In this document: positions 33,066-41,587 of the stretch, piece after piece
How the letters are laid out: the number at the start of each line of letters is the position of its first letter
How positions within the stretch are numbered: position 1 is the first letter of the stretch
DNA from: Opitutus sp.
Lineage (GTDB): Bacteria; Verrucomicrobiota; Verrucomicrobiia; Opitutales; Opitutaceae
Reading direction: 5' to 3'
NCBI GenBank assembly: GCA_025361365.1
Contig: JANYAM010000124.1
Location: forward strand, 1-61,047
DNA length: 61,047 nt
Notes under the pieces: model-generated
What the model was told of the DNA's origin: nothing
Databases searched by the model: none
Seen by the model: the letters and a program-made list of their open reading frames with translations, nothing else
Program-made: the position numbers and the translations under genes

Positions 33066-34121
33066 ATGCAGAAGACTTCCGACATCAATGTCGTCGAGAC
33101 CCGCGCCTTGCCCTCGCCCGCCGCGCTGCTCGCGGAACTGCCCAAGACCGAGGCCCAGGCCGAGTTTGTCACCCGCACCCGCCGTGACATCCACCGGGTG
33201 ATCTTCACCGACGACCGGCGCTTCCTGCTGATCATCGGCCCGTGCTCCATCCATGACCTCGACGCCGGTCGCGACTACGCCCGCCGGCTCGCCGCCCTCG
33301 CCCGCGAGGTGAACGACCGCGTGATGATCGTCATGCGCGTCTATTTCGAAAAACCCCGCACGACCGTCGGCTGGAAGGGCCTCGTGATGGATCCGCACCT
33401 CGATGGTTCACACGACATCGCCACCGGCCTGCGGCTCGCCCGCACGTTCCTGCGCGACGTGCTCGACCTCGGACTGCCCACGGCCACCGAGCTGCTCGAC
33501 CCCATCACGCCGCAATACATCGCCGACCTGATCTGCTGGTCCGCCATCGGCGCCCGCACGGCGGAATCGCAGACGCACCGGCAGATGGCCTCCGGTTTGT
33601 CCATGCCGCTCGGTTTCAAAAATGGCACGGATGGCTCCATCGCCACCGCGATCAACGCGATCAAGGCGGCGGCCCAGCCCCACACTTTCCTCGGGATCAA
33701 CCTCGACGGCTCGGCCTCCGCCATCGTCACTCGCGGCAATCCCGACTGCCACGTCGTGCTCCGCGGCGGTGCGACCGGGCCCAACTACTCGCCGGCGCAC
33801 ATCGCGCAGACCGAGCAGCTGCTGGCCAAGGCCGGCCTGATGAAGTCCATCCTGGTCGATTGCTCGCACGACAACTCCGCCAAGCAACCCGAGCGCCAGC
33901 CCGAGGTCATGCGCGAGCTGCTCGGCCAGATCGCCGCGGGCAGCACCTCGCTCATGGGCGCCATGATCGAGAGCAACCTCGGTGCCGGCAGCCAGGCCTT
34001 CCCCCAGCCCAAGGACAAACTGCGCTACGGCGTCTCGATCACCGACGCTTGCATCGACTGGCCGACGACCGAGGCCCTCGTGCGCGAAATCCACGCCGCC
34101 CTTGCCCCGCGCTTCAAGTGA
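33066..34121 (+). CDS. 3-deoxy-7-phosphoheptulonate (DAHP) synthase, class I
   Basis: 351 residues. Condenses phosphoenolpyruvate and erythrose 4-phosphate, the first step of aromatic amino-acid synthesis. AroF/G/H-type motifs: LLIIGPCSIHD, MRVYFEKPRTTVGWKGL, SWSAIGARTAESQ-type (here CWSAIGARTAESQTHRQMASGLS), GFKNGTDG, and VDCSHDNSAKQ. Normal length. Preceded by the hairpin-rich leader described separately, which could set feedback control by attenuation. Confidence 0.95.
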   Translation: MQKTSDINVVETRALPSPAALLAELPKTEAQAEFVTRTRRDIHRVIFTDDRRFLLIIGPCSIHDLDAGRDYARRLAALAREVNDRVMIVMRVYFEKPRTTVGWKGLVMDPHLDGSHDIATGLRLARTFLRDVLDLGLPTATELLDPITPQYIADLICWSAIGARTAESQTHRQMASGLSMPLGFKNGTDGSIATAINAIKAAAQPHTFLGINLDGSASAIVTRGNPDCHVVLRGGATGPNYSPAHIAQTEQLLAKAGLMKSILVDCSHDNSAKQPERQPEVMRELLGQIAAGSTSLMGAMIESNLGAGSQAFPQPKDKLRYGVSITDACIDWPTTEALVREIHAALAPRFK

Positions 34122-34208
34122 TGGCCGCCAGAACTCCCGCTGATTTCACGCCCTGAATAAAATTTCACGTGGATTCGCGCCACCCGCCAGCTTAACCTGC
34201 CCCCTTCT

Positions 34209-35192
34209 ATGAAAACCCCCATCCGTGTCGCAGTCACCGGCGCCGCCGGCCAGATCGGTTACTCGCTCCTTTTCCGCATCGCGTCCGGCGCCATGTTCGG
34301 CCCCGACCAGCCCGTCATCCTGCAACTGATCGAGGCGCCGATCGAGAAGGCCCTCAAGGCGCTCGAGGGCGTCGCCATGGAACTCGATGACTGCGCCTTC
34401 CCGCTGCTCAAGGGCATCGTCCAGACCTCCGACGCCGCCGTCGGTTTCAAGGACGCCAACTGGTGCCTGCTCATCGGCGCCAAGCCGCGCGGCCCCGGCA
34501 TGGAGCGCGCCGACCTGCTCAAGGACAACGGCAGGATCTTCATCGAACAGGGCAAGATCATCGACGCCGTCGCCGCGGCTGATGCGCGCGGCGCGGTCGT
34601 CGGCAATCCCGCCAACACGAACTGCATGATCGCCGCCTCGCAGGCCAAGCGCCTCCCGGCCGAGCGCTTCACCGCGATGGTGCGTCTCGACCAGAACCGC
34701 GCGCAGACCCAGCTCGCCAAGAAGGCCGGCGTCGATCTCACCGCCGTGAAGGACATCTTCATCTACGGCAATCACAGCCCGACCATGTTCCCGGCGTTCG
34801 CCCACGCGACCATCAACGGCCAGCCGGCCACCTCCGTCATCACCGACACCGCCTGGCTGCAGGGACCCTTCTGCGAGACCGTCGGCAAGCGCGGCGCCGC
34901 CATCATCGCCGCCCGCGGTCTCTCGTCCGCCGCCTCGGCCGCGAACGCCCTCGTGGACCACGTCCGCTCGCTGGTCACGCCGGGGGCGATCCACTCGATC
35001 GCCGTGAAGAGCGAGGGTCGCTACGGCTTCGACGCCAACGTCTGGGCCGGCATGCCGGTGAAGACCACGACGCCCGGCAGCTACGAGGTCATCACGAGCT
35101 ACGCCATGGACGACTTCGCGAAATCGAAGATCGCCGCGACCAACAAGGAGCTCGCCGAGGAACGTGCCTTTGTGGCCGACATGATCAAGTAA
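34209..35192 (+). CDS. mdh: Malate dehydrogenase
   Basis: 327 residues, NAD-dependent oxidation of malate to oxaloacetate in the TCA cycle. The motif [19 protein letters not shown] opens the Rossmann fold. [12 protein letters not shown], the substrate arginine region [14 protein letters not shown] and the catalytic histidine in [11 protein letters not shown] follow. It belongs to the homodimeric cytosolic-type group. It is monocistronic: a strong terminator follows the stop. Confidence 0.95.
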   Translation: MKTPIRVAVTGAAGQIGYSLLFRIASGAMFGPDQPVILQLIEAPIEKALKALEGVAMELDDCAFPLLKGIVQTSDAAVGFKDANWCLLIGAKPRGPGMERADLLKDNGRIFIEQGKIIDAVAAADARGAVVGNPANTNCMIAASQAKRLPAERFTAMVRLDQNRAQTQLAKKAGVDLTAVKDIFIYGNHSPTMFPAFAHATINGQPATSVITDTAWLQGPFCETVGKRGAAIIAARGLSSAASAANALVDHVRSLVTPGAIHSIAVKSEGRYGFDANVWAGMPVKTTTPGSYEVITSYAMDDFAKSKIAATNKELAEERAFVADMIK

Positions 35193-35213
35193 GCGTCGCT
35201 TACTTCTTGCTTC

Positions 35214-35240
35214 AGGCGGCCCGACCGGGCCGCCTTTTTC
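35214..35240 (+). terminator. Rho-independent terminator of mdh
   Basis: Stem AGGCGGCCC/GGGCCGCCT (35214-35222 with 35227-35235, loop GACC) followed by TTTTTCTTTTC. A second small palindrome (AAGTAAGCG-T-CGCTTACTT) overlaps the mdh stop codon just upstream. Confidence 0.9.
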
Positions 35241-35243
35241 TTT

Positions 35244-35948
35244 TCACAACAAACCCGCCAGCACGCGATTTTTGCTCAGGGCAAACGCCGACCGCACCGC
35301 CGCAAACGCCTCCACCAGCTCCGCCGGCGAACCCGGTTTCGGAAAACGCATCTCCAGCATCACCCCGTCGCAGATGACTTCCGCCGCCACTCCGTCCACG
35401 CGCAGCACGCAATGCCGGCAGTCCGACGGATAGCTGACCGCGAGCCCGTCCTCGCCGCCGCGCGCCTCGACCGCATCAACCACCGCCTCGACCTTCACGC
35501 CCTTGGCCAGGCCGAAGACCATGCCGGTGAACGTCGTGGCAAACAGCTCGTTGAACGCCGGCCGCGCCACCAGATCGCCGTCGCGCAGGCTGTGCAGGGT
35601 GCGGGCAACCGCATAGCTGGCGGGGTCACCCGGCTCGAGCGCGTAGGCCAGCTCGAAGGTGAAGTCCCGCGCGGTCAGCACCGCCGCCGGGCTGCTCACC
35701 TCGAGGGCCAGGTCGGTGCGCTTGTAGGCGAACGCCGCCTTGCTCCGCTGGAAAAAGCTTTCGGCCTCCTCCGTCAGCTCGGCCACGCACAACTTGCCGA
35801 GGAATGCCGTGGTCGCCGCGTTGACCGCATCGGGCACGGTGTGGTGCTGCTTCCGGAACCCCGCGAGGTTTTTCACCAGGCCGGAACTGCGCCCCACGAG
35901 ACTGATGCGGGAGACGAAGGGATTGGGCGCGCCGGCCGGCTTGGACAT
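35244..35948 (-). CDS. Hypothetical protein (234 aa)
   Basis: Soluble, alpha/beta-looking protein with no family I recognise. Notable segments: HTVPDAVNAATTAFLGKLC, a helical ARDFTFELAYALEPGDPASYAVARTLHSL, FNELFATTFTGMVFGLAKGVKVE, and SYPSDCRHCVLRVDGVAAEVICDG with three cysteines (two in CRHC) that could bind metal. ATG 35948 is preferred because the extension to 35978 overlaps the neighbouring terminator area. Codon composition fits the core genome, so it is a real gene. Confidence 0.65.
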   Translation of the reverse strand: MSKPAGAPNPFVSRISLVGRSSGLVKNLAGFRKQHHTVPDAVNAATTAFLGKLCVAELTEEAESFFQRSKAAFAYKRTDLALEVSSPAAVLTARDFTFELAYALEPGDPASYAVARTLHSLRDGDLVARPAFNELFATTFTGMVFGLAKGVKVEAVVDAVEARGGEDGLAVSYPSDCRHCVLRVDGVAAEVICDGVMLEMRFPKPGSPAELVEAFAAVRSAFALSKNRVLAGLL

Positions 35949-35994
35949 CCGGCAAGTGAGGCAGCCGGGCCCGCCCAAGGCAAGGGGCGGACAT

Positions 35995-36022
35995 AAAAAA
36001 GCGGCGCCGGGCCGGGCGCCGC
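35995..36022 (-). terminator. Rho-independent terminator of the small membrane-protein gene
   Basis: On the minus strand the GC palindrome 36001-36022 (GCGGCGCC arms) is followed by TTTTTT (35995-36000). It lies 23 bases beyond the stop of the gene at 36045. Confidence 0.85.
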
Positions 36023-36044
36023 GGGGAATTGATTTCAGCCGGGC

Positions 36045-36320
36045 TCAGGCCACCGCCACCGGGACGGGCGCGGGACGCTCGCTCTTGCGGAAGAGACTGA
36101 TCAGGCCCATCACGACCAGGACCGGGATCCAGATCGGCGAGAGGGCGAGCGCCAGCGCGAGGACCACCGCGAACAGCGCCGCGATGAGGGAGAGGCCGAC
36201 CGCCCCGAGCACGACCGCCAGGAGCAGGCCGGCGATGGCGCCGAGGAAGATCACCGGACTGAACTTGATGGCGATGAGGAGGAGCGCCGCCATGAGGAGG
36301 ACCTTGAGGAAAGTTTTCAT
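36045..36320 (-). CDS. Small hydrophobic membrane protein (91 aa)
   Basis: Almost entirely hydrophobic: about four closely spaced segments (FLKVLLMAALLLIAIKFSPVIFLGAIAGLLLAV split over residues 4-36, then LGAVGLSLIAALFAVVLALALALSPIWIPVLVVMGLISLF). A short charged tail (RKSERPAPVPVAVA) follows. Phage-shock or DUF-type small membrane proteins look like this, but I cannot assign it. ATG 36320 is chosen over the upstream extension. It has its own terminator. Confidence 0.7.
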   Translation of the reverse strand: MKTFLKVLLMAALLLIAIKFSPVIFLGAIAGLLLAVVLGAVGLSLIAALFAVVLALALALSPIWIPVLVVMGLISLFRKSERPAPVPVAVA

Positions 36321-36386
36321 ACCCCAAAAACACGACACGCGGAGAAAAGTTGCACCAACCCGCAACTCCTTGTTCAAGAATCACGC

Positions 36387-36788
36387 GTGCCCGCCTCCCG
36401 CCCCATTCCCGTCGTCTGCGCCGTGATCGAGCACGCAGGCCGCGTGCTCCTGGCGCAGCGCCCGACCGACAAGCACCTGCCGCTCAAGTGGGAATTCGCC
36501 GGCGGCAAGGTCGAGCCGGGCGAGGATCCGGCCGCCGCCATCGTGCGGGAGATTCGCGAGGAGCTCGGCTGCGAAATTATCATCCTCCGCGCTCTGCCGA
36601 GCTTTCCCTATGGCTACACCCGCGTGGTTATCGAGATGATCCCCTTCGTTTGCTGCCTCGCCCCGGGCTCGCCCGCCCCGCACGCGCACGAGCATGTCGC
36701 CCTCGCCTGGGTCACGCCGGACCAGGTGACCCACTACGATCTCGCGCCCGCTGATCTGCCGGTCGTCGCGAGTTATCTCCAGCGCTAG
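36387..36788 (+). CDS. MutT-type Nudix pyrophosphohydrolase
   Basis: 133 residues. The Nudix box GGKVEPGEDPAAAIVREIREELG (about residues 39-61) is intact. The MutT/CTP-pyrophosphohydrolase-like opening VVCAVIEHAGRVLLAQRP and KWEFAGGK suggest hydrolysis of oxidised or non-canonical (d)NTPs. GTG start. The stop overlaps the convergent acyl-CoA dehydrogenase stop by four bases. Confidence 0.92.
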   Translation: MPASRPIPVVCAVIEHAGRVLLAQRPTDKHLPLKWEFAGGKVEPGEDPAAAIVREIREELGCEIIILRALPSFPYGYTRVVIEMIPFVCCLAPGSPAPHAHEHVALAWVTPDQVTHYDLAPADLPVVASYLQR

Positions 36789-38674
36789 ACGATGCCGTGC
36801 TCCACCCACTGGTGGTCGCCGTTGATCACCTGTTGGGCGAGCTCGTAGCCATGCTGGTCGGCATTCTGACCGATGCCGTGGAAATTCTGCCCGATGCGCA
36901 GGATCGCCTGCGCGTGGAAGTCATCAACGAGCATGAGCACCTTGTCGACCGCCTGGCCGTCCTTGATTTGCTTCTGGGCAAAGATGCAGGACGCCGCGAT
37001 GGCGAACAGGTCCGCCCCGATGTCAGCGATGCGGCCGAGCAGCACCTGGCGCTTCTCCAGTTTCGGCCCGAACTTCACCATCTGGTGGAACAGCGTGCGC
37101 GCCAGCTTGCGGCTGAGACCGGCGACTTCGTCCATGTGCCCCGCGAGCCGCGGATGCATGCCGGCCGGCGCCCTGCTCCCGAACGGCAGCCACTGCCGCG
37201 GATACCACCAGGCGTAGAAGCCGGCGGCGGCGAACGCGCTTTTGATCCGCTCGCCCCACGGACGTTCAGAATTGAGGGCGATGCCGGCGATTTTGAGATG
37301 CGGGTCGAGCGCCTCGCGCATGATGAAGAGCCGCATGATCTCGGAGGAACCCTCGAAGATCATCGAGACGCGGTTGTCGCGCATCATGCGCTCGACGGGA
37401 TACGGTTTCTCGCCGCGGGCCTTGAGGGACGACACGTTCTCGTAGCCGCGGCCGCCGCGCAGCTGCATGAGCTCGTCGAGGCACAGCCACGCCTTCTCCG
37501 TGCCCCACATCTTGCACATGGAGGCCTCGAGCCGGATATCGGCTTTCTTGTCCCGGTCGACCAGGCGCGAGGTCGTGATGAGCATGGCCTCCATGGCGAA
37601 CGCATGCGCGGCGATCCGGCGGATTTTCTCCGCCACGGCGGCGTGCTGGCCGATGGGCACGCCCCACTGGATGCGCTCCTGGCCCCACTCGCGGGCGATC
37701 TGCAACGCGCGCTTGGTGACGCCGATCGACGACGCGGGAATGGAAAGACGCCCGGAGTTGAGCGTGCTCAGTGCGACCTTGAGGCCGCGGCCCTCGCCGC
37801 CGACGACGTTGGCCTTGGGCACGCGCACGTTGGTGAAACGGATCACGCCGTTGTAGAGCGCGTGCAGGCCCATGAACTGGCTGCGGTGCACCACCTCGAC
37901 GCCGGGGGTCTTCGTCTCGACGACGAAGGTGGTGATCTGCGTGCGCGGCTTGCCGTCCACCAGCTTTGGCGGCGTCTTGCACGCGACGATCAGCAGGCCG
38001 GCGCGGGTGCCGTTCGAGCACCAGAGTTTCTCGCCGTTGATGATGAAGTCGTCCCCGTCGGGCTTCGCCTCGGTCGCCACGCGCGCCGGATCGGAGCCGA
38101 CGCCCTTCTCCGTGAGCGCGAAGGCCGACAGCTCGCCGCCGGCGGAGCGCGGCAGGAATTTTTGCTTCTGCTCCTCGGTGCCGAAAAGCAGGATGGGCTG
38201 CGCCACGCCGATGGACTGGTGCACGGAAAGATGGGCGAAGGTATTCCCGCAGTGGCTGGCCATGAGCAGGCAGGCCCGGCAGTAAGTCGTCTGCGAGAAG
38301 CCGAGCCCGCCATATTTTTGCGGCACCTTGATGCCATAGGCGCCGAGCTGGCGGAACCCGGCCTGCACTTCCTCGGGAATCTCCCCGGTGCGGTCGATCA
38401 GGTCGGCGTCGACCTTCTCGCGCAGGAACGCCGCGAGGTCGGCCAGAAACTTGTCCGCCCGGGGCTTCTCGTCCCCGTCGATGTCGGTGAGCGGATAAAG
38501 TTTCTCCGGCTTCCAGCGCCCCATGAAAAGGTTGGCGACGAAGCTGATGTCGTCGTGCGACTCGCGGGCCGCCTCGGTGACCTGCAGGGCGGCGCGCTGG
38601 CCCTCGTTCATCTTCGACATGTCGATGACGGACTTGCCGTCGTCGGCCGGTTTCTTCTGGGACGGGTTCTCCAT
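36785..38674 (-). CDS. Acyl-CoA dehydrogenase family protein, long form
   Basis: 629 residues. The FAD-dependent dehydrogenase core spans about 90-480 (SAFALTEKGVGSDPARV, EKLWCSNGTRAG, GRLSIPASSIGVTKRALQIA, ELMQLRGGRGYENVSS, and the catalytic-base segment MIFEGSSEIMRLFIMREALDP). The C-terminal extension of about 130 residues is typical of long ACAD proteins (VLCAD- or ACAD9-like) and may mediate membrane contact. Likely role: fatty-acid beta-oxidation. Start ATG 38674, divergent from ssrA by 200 bases. Confidence 0.92.
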   Translation of the reverse strand: MENPSQKKPADDGKSVIDMSKMNEGQRAALQVTEAARESHDDISFVANLFMGRWKPEKLYPLTDIDGDEKPRADKFLADLAAFLREKVDADLIDRTGEIPEEVQAGFRQLGAYGIKVPQKYGGLGFSQTTYCRACLLMASHCGNTFAHLSVHQSIGVAQPILLFGTEEQKQKFLPRSAGGELSAFALTEKGVGSDPARVATEAKPDGDDFIINGEKLWCSNGTRAGLLIVACKTPPKLVDGKPRTQITTFVVETKTPGVEVVHRSQFMGLHALYNGVIRFTNVRVPKANVVGGEGRGLKVALSTLNSGRLSIPASSIGVTKRALQIAREWGQERIQWGVPIGQHAAVAEKIRRIAAHAFAMEAMLITTSRLVDRDKKADIRLEASMCKMWGTEKAWLCLDELMQLRGGRGYENVSSLKARGEKPYPVERMMRDNRVSMIFEGSSEIMRLFIMREALDPHLKIAGIALNSERPWGERIKSAFAAAGFYAWWYPRQWLPFGSRAPAGMHPRLAGHMDEVAGLSRKLARTLFHQMVKFGPKLEKRQVLLGRIADIGADLFAIAASCIFAQKQIKDGQAVDKVLMLVDDFHAQAILRIGQNFHGIGQNADQHGYELAQQVINGDHQWVEHGIV

Positions 38675-38875
38675 GGCGCAGCGAGTAAATCCCCGCCGGT
38701 CAGCTGAGTCAACGGACGCAGCGCCCCGCGGCCGCCTTTAACCCTTTGGGCGTAAACGCCCCCCCGCGCCGCGATTCGCGCGGCTTGCTTTCGGGCCGCG
38801 ATGTGGCACGTTCCCGCTCCCATGTTCTTTGACGGTGTGCTCCACACATCGGATCAATCTCCTACTTTCCCTTTT
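38675..38875. promoter_or_regulatory. Divergent intergenic region between acyl-CoA dehydrogenase and ssrA
   Basis: No gene seen. Upstream of ssrA are TTTGACGG (about 38828) and TACTTT at 38863-38868. The latter sits at the right distance to be a -10 box for a start at 38876, but I see no -35 with normal spacing. A GTGTG-CTC-CACAC palindrome occupies 38835-38847. Confidence 0.3.
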
Positions 38876-39231
38876 GGGGGTGTTCTGGATTCGACCCTAG
38901 GTTAGAGCGCGCAGCTGCCTGTCGAGAGTGAAGGTCTCTCGTTAATCCCTCTTCAAAACAAACAAACGGCACATTCGAAGAAATGCCCCTGGCTGCCTAA
39001 AAATTGCAGCCACGTTGCTACCCTGACACCTGCTAGGGGATAGGAACGTCGACAGCAGGAATAACGGTGACGGCCGTCGTGACGTCGCCGCGGTATCTTC
39101 AAACCACGGCTGGTTCCCCGGAGCGCTCGCGGCTTGGTGCCCGGGGGATGAGACTCTACAAGACGCTATATAGGTAGATGCGGCGCGTGAAGGCCCGGGG
39201 CACAGGGGTTCAACTCCCCTCACCTCCACCA
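38876..39231 (+). ncRNA. ssrA: tmRNA (one-piece)
   Basis: Transfer-messenger RNA that rescues stalled ribosomes. The 5' end GGGGGTGTTCTGGATTCGAC is the typical tmRNA opening. GGGGGTG pairs with CACCTCC at the 3' end (one G-U), followed by ACCA. The T-arm GGGGTTCAACTCCCC (perfect 5-bp stem) precedes it. The tag ORF ends at 38998-39000 (TAA) and encodes a peptide ending EEMPLAA; I could not fix the resume codon with certainty. The 3' end doubles as the integration site of the island that follows. Confidence 0.96.
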
Positions 39232-39588
39232 TTTCTCACTTACGTGAGTAAACTCGTTATCGGCAAAACCGGTCGCCACCGTGCGGGCCAATGAATCCCA
39301 CGGTTTTATGAAAGAAACGGTTAAGGTCTGGTCGCGAAAAATGCGGTTCAACCCAACCTTTCGGAGAAATGACTTCATTTCTCCGAAATTTTCCTCGGCT
39401 ACCAGTTTTCCCCCGTGATTGGCCTCTAAAATCCAGTTTCGGACGGGTTCAACCCGATTTGCCTTAGTCCTCTCTAAGGCGATGATTTTGCCCTCCAGTT
39501 CCACCTTCTTCGGAACGAGCGGGTTCTTGAGTTCCTTGAACTCCGCGAGGTCGATTGAGCCGTCCGTGAAGGCATTGACCGGCCTCAA
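39220..39588 (-). pseudogene. Serine recombinase, C-terminal remnant
   Basis: The residual 123 codons match, from memory, the C-terminal part of large serine site-specific recombinases: GSIDLAEFKELKNPLVPKK, VELEGKIIALERTKANR, RNWILEAN, MKSFLRKVGLNR and TLTVSFIKPWD, ending EKWWR. The resolvase domain and zinc ribbon are gone. The 5' side is cut by an IS3 element. The final codons and stop are formed by the last bases of ssrA, as expected for an integrase placed at attL or attR. Probably the dead integrase of the island. Confidence 0.75.
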
Positions 39589-39609
39589 CTTTTCGAGCCA
39601 CCCCGAGTG

Positions 39610-40527
39610 TTAGTCTGGGCGCCTGTTATGGGTTGATGTGGTGGGTTGGGTTTGCGCTGTCTCGACGGAGGGAGGCCGGAGGCCGACCGGAGTCGGGACA
39701 GTAGGAAGTAGCGCGGCGTAGTTCACGGGACTGCGGTAACCAAGGCGACTGTGGGGCCGCCGGGTATTGTAGTCGATGCGGAAGTCTTCGATGACCACCC
39801 GCGCCTCCGTCAGCGTCCAGAGCTGCTCGCGGTTGAGGCACTCATCGCGGAAACGACCGTGGAAGGACTCCACGAAGCCGTTCTGCCAGGGACTGGCTGG
39901 CTCGATGTAGATCGTCTTGATCTTCTCCGCTGCCAGCCAGGCCTGGAGTTCATGGGCGATAAACTCCGAGCCGTTGTCGGAGCGGATGAACTCCGGAGCC
40001 CCATGCTGCGTGATCGCCTGTTTTACCAGCGCAATTACATCGGCCGACTTCAGGGCCCGGTCGGCCCGGAGCACATGGCATTCTCGGGTATGCTCATCAA
40101 GGACGGTCAGCATGCGCAGGGCACCGCCGCGCACCGTGGCGTCGGCGATAAAGTCCCAGGTCCAGACATGACCGCGGTGCGTGGCCTTGGTCGGCAGGCC
40201 CGTCGAGTGACCCCGCCGGCCGATCTTCCGCTTGGTCGGTGGCACCCGCAAACCTTCGACCCGGCGCAAGCGCTGGATCTGGCGCTTGCCTACGGACCAG
40301 CCTTCCTGCCGCAACAATGCGGCCATCCGGCGGTAGCCATACCGTAGGTGCGCCTCGGACAGCGCATGCAACCTGGCAACCATCTGCTGCTGGCGGTCGT
40401 GGCGTTGCCCGGCGCGATACCACAAGGTGGCTCGCGCGAGACGCAGGATGCCGCAGGCTCTCCACCCAGAACACAGGCCGTGGGCCATCACGGCCCGGGC
40501 CATCTGCTTCTTGTGTCCCGGGCTCAT
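39610..40527 (-). CDS. IS3-family transposase OrfB (DDE catalytic subunit)
   Basis: 305 residues with the rve integrase core: first Asp in WTWDFIADAT, second Asp in FIRSDNGSEF, Glu in NGFVESFHGRFRDECLN, and the C-terminal IDYNTRRPHSRLGYRSP. The HTH_21 part (YGYRRMAALLRQEGWSVGKRQIQRL) precedes it. It normally acts as an OrfAB fusion made by -1 frameshifting at the A7 run (40530-40536), three bases upstream of its own ATG. The ORF is intact. Confidence 0.93.
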   Translation of the reverse strand: MSPGHKKQMARAVMAHGLCSGWRACGILRLARATLWYRAGQRHDRQQQMVARLHALSEAHLRYGYRRMAALLRQEGWSVGKRQIQRLRRVEGLRVPPTKRKIGRRGHSTGLPTKATHRGHVWTWDFIADATVRGGALRMLTVLDEHTRECHVLRADRALKSADVIALVKQAITQHGAPEFIRSDNGSEFIAHELQAWLAAEKIKTIYIEPASPWQNGFVESFHGRFRDECLNREQLWTLTEARVVIEDFRIDYNTRRPHSRLGYRSPVNYAALLPTVPTPVGLRPPSVETAQTQPTTSTHNRRPD

Positions 40528-40533
40528 AATTTT

Positions 40534-40789
40534 TTTCGTTCACAAACCGTAGCACGCGGTTCTCCAGCAGCGAGTCGGCCAACATCTTCTTCAGCTCGGT
40601 GTTCTCCCGCTCCAGTTCCTTGAGACGCTTGGTCTCGTTGACCTCCATCAGGCCGAACTGCCGCTTCCAACGGTGGAAGGTCTGCTCCTAGATGTTCTTC
40701 TCCTTGCAGATCTCCACGATGCTCTTGCCGCCATCGGTCGCCCGCAAAATGCGGATCTTGTCCTCCGTCGTGTGTCTTTTGCTTTTCAT
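40534..40789 (-). pseudogene. IS3-family OrfA with internal nonsense codon
   Basis: From ATG 40789 the frame encodes the HTH protein MKSKRHTTEDKIRILRATDG...VEICKEKNI, then TAG (40690-40688). It continues in frame with EQTFHRWKRQFGLM and the leucine-zipper-like LKELERENTELKKMLADSLLENRVL. The family has Ser at the stop position (NISEQTFHRW), so one base change (TCG to TAG) explains it. Without OrfA the element probably cannot move on its own. Confidence 0.85.
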
Positions 40790-40849
40790 GGTCTGGGTCC
40801 TTCTTCTGGCCCAGACTAACACCGAAGGCGGCTCAAAAATTTGAGGTCA

Positions 40850-41207
40850 CGTCAAGTGGCCCAAAAGACACCGGGGCTATCACATTCAGCCCGGCGACTT
40901 ATTACCTCTCCTGTATGTAAGCTCGTTATGGCAGCCCGAGTTCAAAACGGCAGACGGTTACAATTGCCGATACCCACAGCATGCCCGCCACTGATGAATG
41001 TCCGTGCCGAGCCAAGCCATGCAGTCAGCCGTTAACTCCCGCAGGTGCGCCTCAGTAGCATCGGCAACCTTTTGACATGTCTCCGGCCTAATGAACTCCC
41101 CGTCATTGGAATTGCTAAATCCACGCACATCCACGTCCCACTCCTCTAATTTGGTCACCAAGTTTTGCCAAGCATCTCAAGCGTAGCAGATATCGTGCTG
41201 CGCGGAC
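40850..41207. other. Gene debris between IS copy 1 and the GH27 fragment
   Basis: No intact gene. On the minus strand, 40958-41179 reads as the C-terminal end of a soluble hypothetical protein (LEEWDVDVRGF, NDGEFIRPETCQKVADA, WRACCGYRQL then stop) entered directly after a stop codon. I judge it a fragment. The rest shows nothing recognisable. Confidence 0.4.
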
Positions 41208-41471
41208 TTAGTAGCTAGGCGTTTCCGATGTTTCGTCGATGACGATGTAATTATAACCTTCATTTCGCATACCATTCGCGACTATAGCGTCAGCGGTCTC
41301 GCGGATCAGCTGCTCATTGATTTTCCCTTCAAGGGTATTCCATGAATTCCAAGCCATCGGGGGTGTTTGGGCCAGCTGTTCGAATTGCTGCGCGCAAGCC
41401 GAGCTGCTTTCCCAAAGGAAAGCGGTAATCAAGAGTAGTATTTTTATACTGGCTAAGCAGTTGACTGCCAC
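41208..41471 (-). pseudogene. GH27 alpha-galactosidase, N-terminal fragment
   Basis: About 87 codons from a GTG start: a signal peptide (ASIKILLLITAFLWESSSACA), then the start of the GH27 barrel, LAQTPPMAWNSWNTLEGKINEQLI, ADAIVANGM and GYNYIVIDE. In the family this continues with a Cys-Trp segment; here the frame leaves homology after VIDE and stops nine residues later. The catalytic aspartates would be downstream and are lost. A remnant of a polysaccharide gene destroyed by IS-linked deletion. Confidence 0.75.
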
Positions 41472-41587
41472 TGGCGACTTCCACGATTAGCCTACCTGTT
41501 GAGAGGAAAGAATGGGTGCAGGCCGGCAGAGACACCGATTGATTTTTGATCTGTGCTACAATACATTACCCTTAGCCCATCGAAATT

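Larger units (their letters stand above)
39583..40849 (-). mobile_element. IS3-family insertion sequence (copy 1)
   Basis: Imperfect terminal inverted repeats 39583-39620 and 40809-40846 match at 31 of 38 positions (shared core TGTTAGTCTGGGC). orfA and orfB are on the minus strand, joined by an A7 run. The right end may extend to TCA at 40849. Outer limits are approximate and no convincing target duplication is visible, so the insertion has probably been rearranged. It interrupts the serine-recombinase remnant. Confidence 0.8.

Noticed and set aside
39604-40825. CGA triplets flanking GTGTTAG ends of IS3 copy 1 as a 3-bp target duplication
   Set aside because: The inverted repeat clearly continues outward to 39583 and 40846 (31 of 38 matches), so the triplets lie inside the element and their identity is chance.
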